6,442 bases of DNA. Origin: JBFKPQ01 sp041628225 (GTDB lineage: Bacteria; Actinomycetota; Acidimicrobiia; Spongiisociales; JAENVV01). The position numbers were made by a program, and so were the translations under genes. Location of the stretch: positions 1-6,442 of the forward strand of contig JBFKPQ010000137.1 of the NCBI GenBank assembly GCA_041628225.1. Reading direction: 5' to 3'. A model generated the notes under the pieces. It ran no database searches, was not told the DNA's origin, and saw only the letters and a program-made list of their open reading frames with translations. Shown one piece after another: positions 6,299 through 6,442 of this stretch (position 1 is its first letter; every line of letters starts with the position of its first letter).

Positions 6299-6442
6299 TT
6301 GGGCTCGGACCACTCCGGGTTTCGGACCACGCCCGCGTCGGTTTCGACGCAGCACGCCACGCGACAGTCGAGCGGCTCGACCCACACGGCCACGGCCGCT
6401 CCGACCGGATTGTCGTGGCCGGAGGCGTGGTCGGCGTAGTGG
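6295..6442 (-). CDS. C-terminal end of a DUF501 family protein, 5' part outside window
   Basis: Only the last 48 codons are present, beginning HYADHASGHDNPVGA and ending NPEWSEPK before TGA at 6297-6295. The start resembles the conserved C-terminal portion of DUF501 proteins, in which a CLHAHYA-like motif is followed by a DNPVG-type segment. The position, overlapping the start of a ppx/gppA gene by GTGA, is where DUF501 lies in many actinobacteria, usually behind enolase and an FtsB-like divisome protein. DUF501 has no established function. The tail carries three cysteines in a short stretch (DCRVACC). The reading frame is certain; the family rests on a short match plus context. Confidence 0.68.
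   Translation of the reverse strand, partial: HYADHASGHDNPVGAAVAVWVEPLDCRVACCVETDAGVVRNPEWSEPK

Noticed and set aside
6299..6385. N-terminal extension of Ppx from ATG 6385
   Set aside because: It would add 29 Arg/Gly-rich residues and overlap the DUF501 reading frame by about 90 bases. GTG 6298 gives the standard N-terminus and a GTGA overlap.

Overview
The window looks like a chromosomal segment of a high-GC actinobacterium. The DUF501 - Ppx/GppA gene order at the right end is typical of Actinobacteria, and the wording of the DUF501 tail suggests a deep-branching, Acidimicrobiia-like lineage (inference, moderate confidence). Hand counts of sampled 60-base lines give about 68-74% GC over most genes. 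Coding density is close to 100%: every gene lies on the minus strand, and no gene-free stretch exceeds about 60 bases.

Read in the direction of transcription, from the right edge to the left, the layout is as follows. (1) The C-terminal 48 codons of a DUF501-type protein. (2) A short Ppx/GppA-family exopolyphosphatase that starts inside the stop codon of the previous gene (GTGA). (3) A tRNA-Leu with anticodon UAA whose first base directly follows the ppx stop codon. (4) A full-length AceK, isocitrate dehydrogenase kinase/phosphatase, starting only 22 nt after the tRNA. (5) A 54-nt gap holding a strong Shine-Dalgarno sequence, a possible weak promoter and a small inverted repeat. (6) A MoxR-family AAA+ ATPase. 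(7) A DUF58 membrane protein whose GTG directly abuts the moxR stop codon. (8) A multi-pass membrane protein with a C-terminal DUF4129 domain, starting at an ATGA overlap and running off the left edge.

Two functional blocks are visible. The right block (DUF501, Ppx, tRNA-Leu) is an actinobacterial housekeeping arrangement concerned with polyphosphate or ppGpp-type metabolism and with reading the rare UUA codon. The left block (MoxR, DUF58, DUF4129) is a conserved trio: an AAA+ chaperone-like ATPase with two membrane partners, thought to act at the cell envelope, with molecular function still poorly known. AceK sits between them. In enterobacteria it controls carbon flow at the TCA/glyoxylate branch point by reversibly phosphorylating isocitrate dehydrogenase. 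Here it lacks its usual aceA/aceB neighbours, has lower GC than its flanks (about 62% in sampled lines) and directly follows a tRNA 3' end.

I see no CRISPR array, insertion sequence, phage gene or clearly new multi-gene system. The points most worth following are the AceK in this lineage and its position, the ppx/tRNA/aceK junction, the small upstream ORF overlapping the aceK start, and a TgpA-like membrane protein without its transglutaminase domain.
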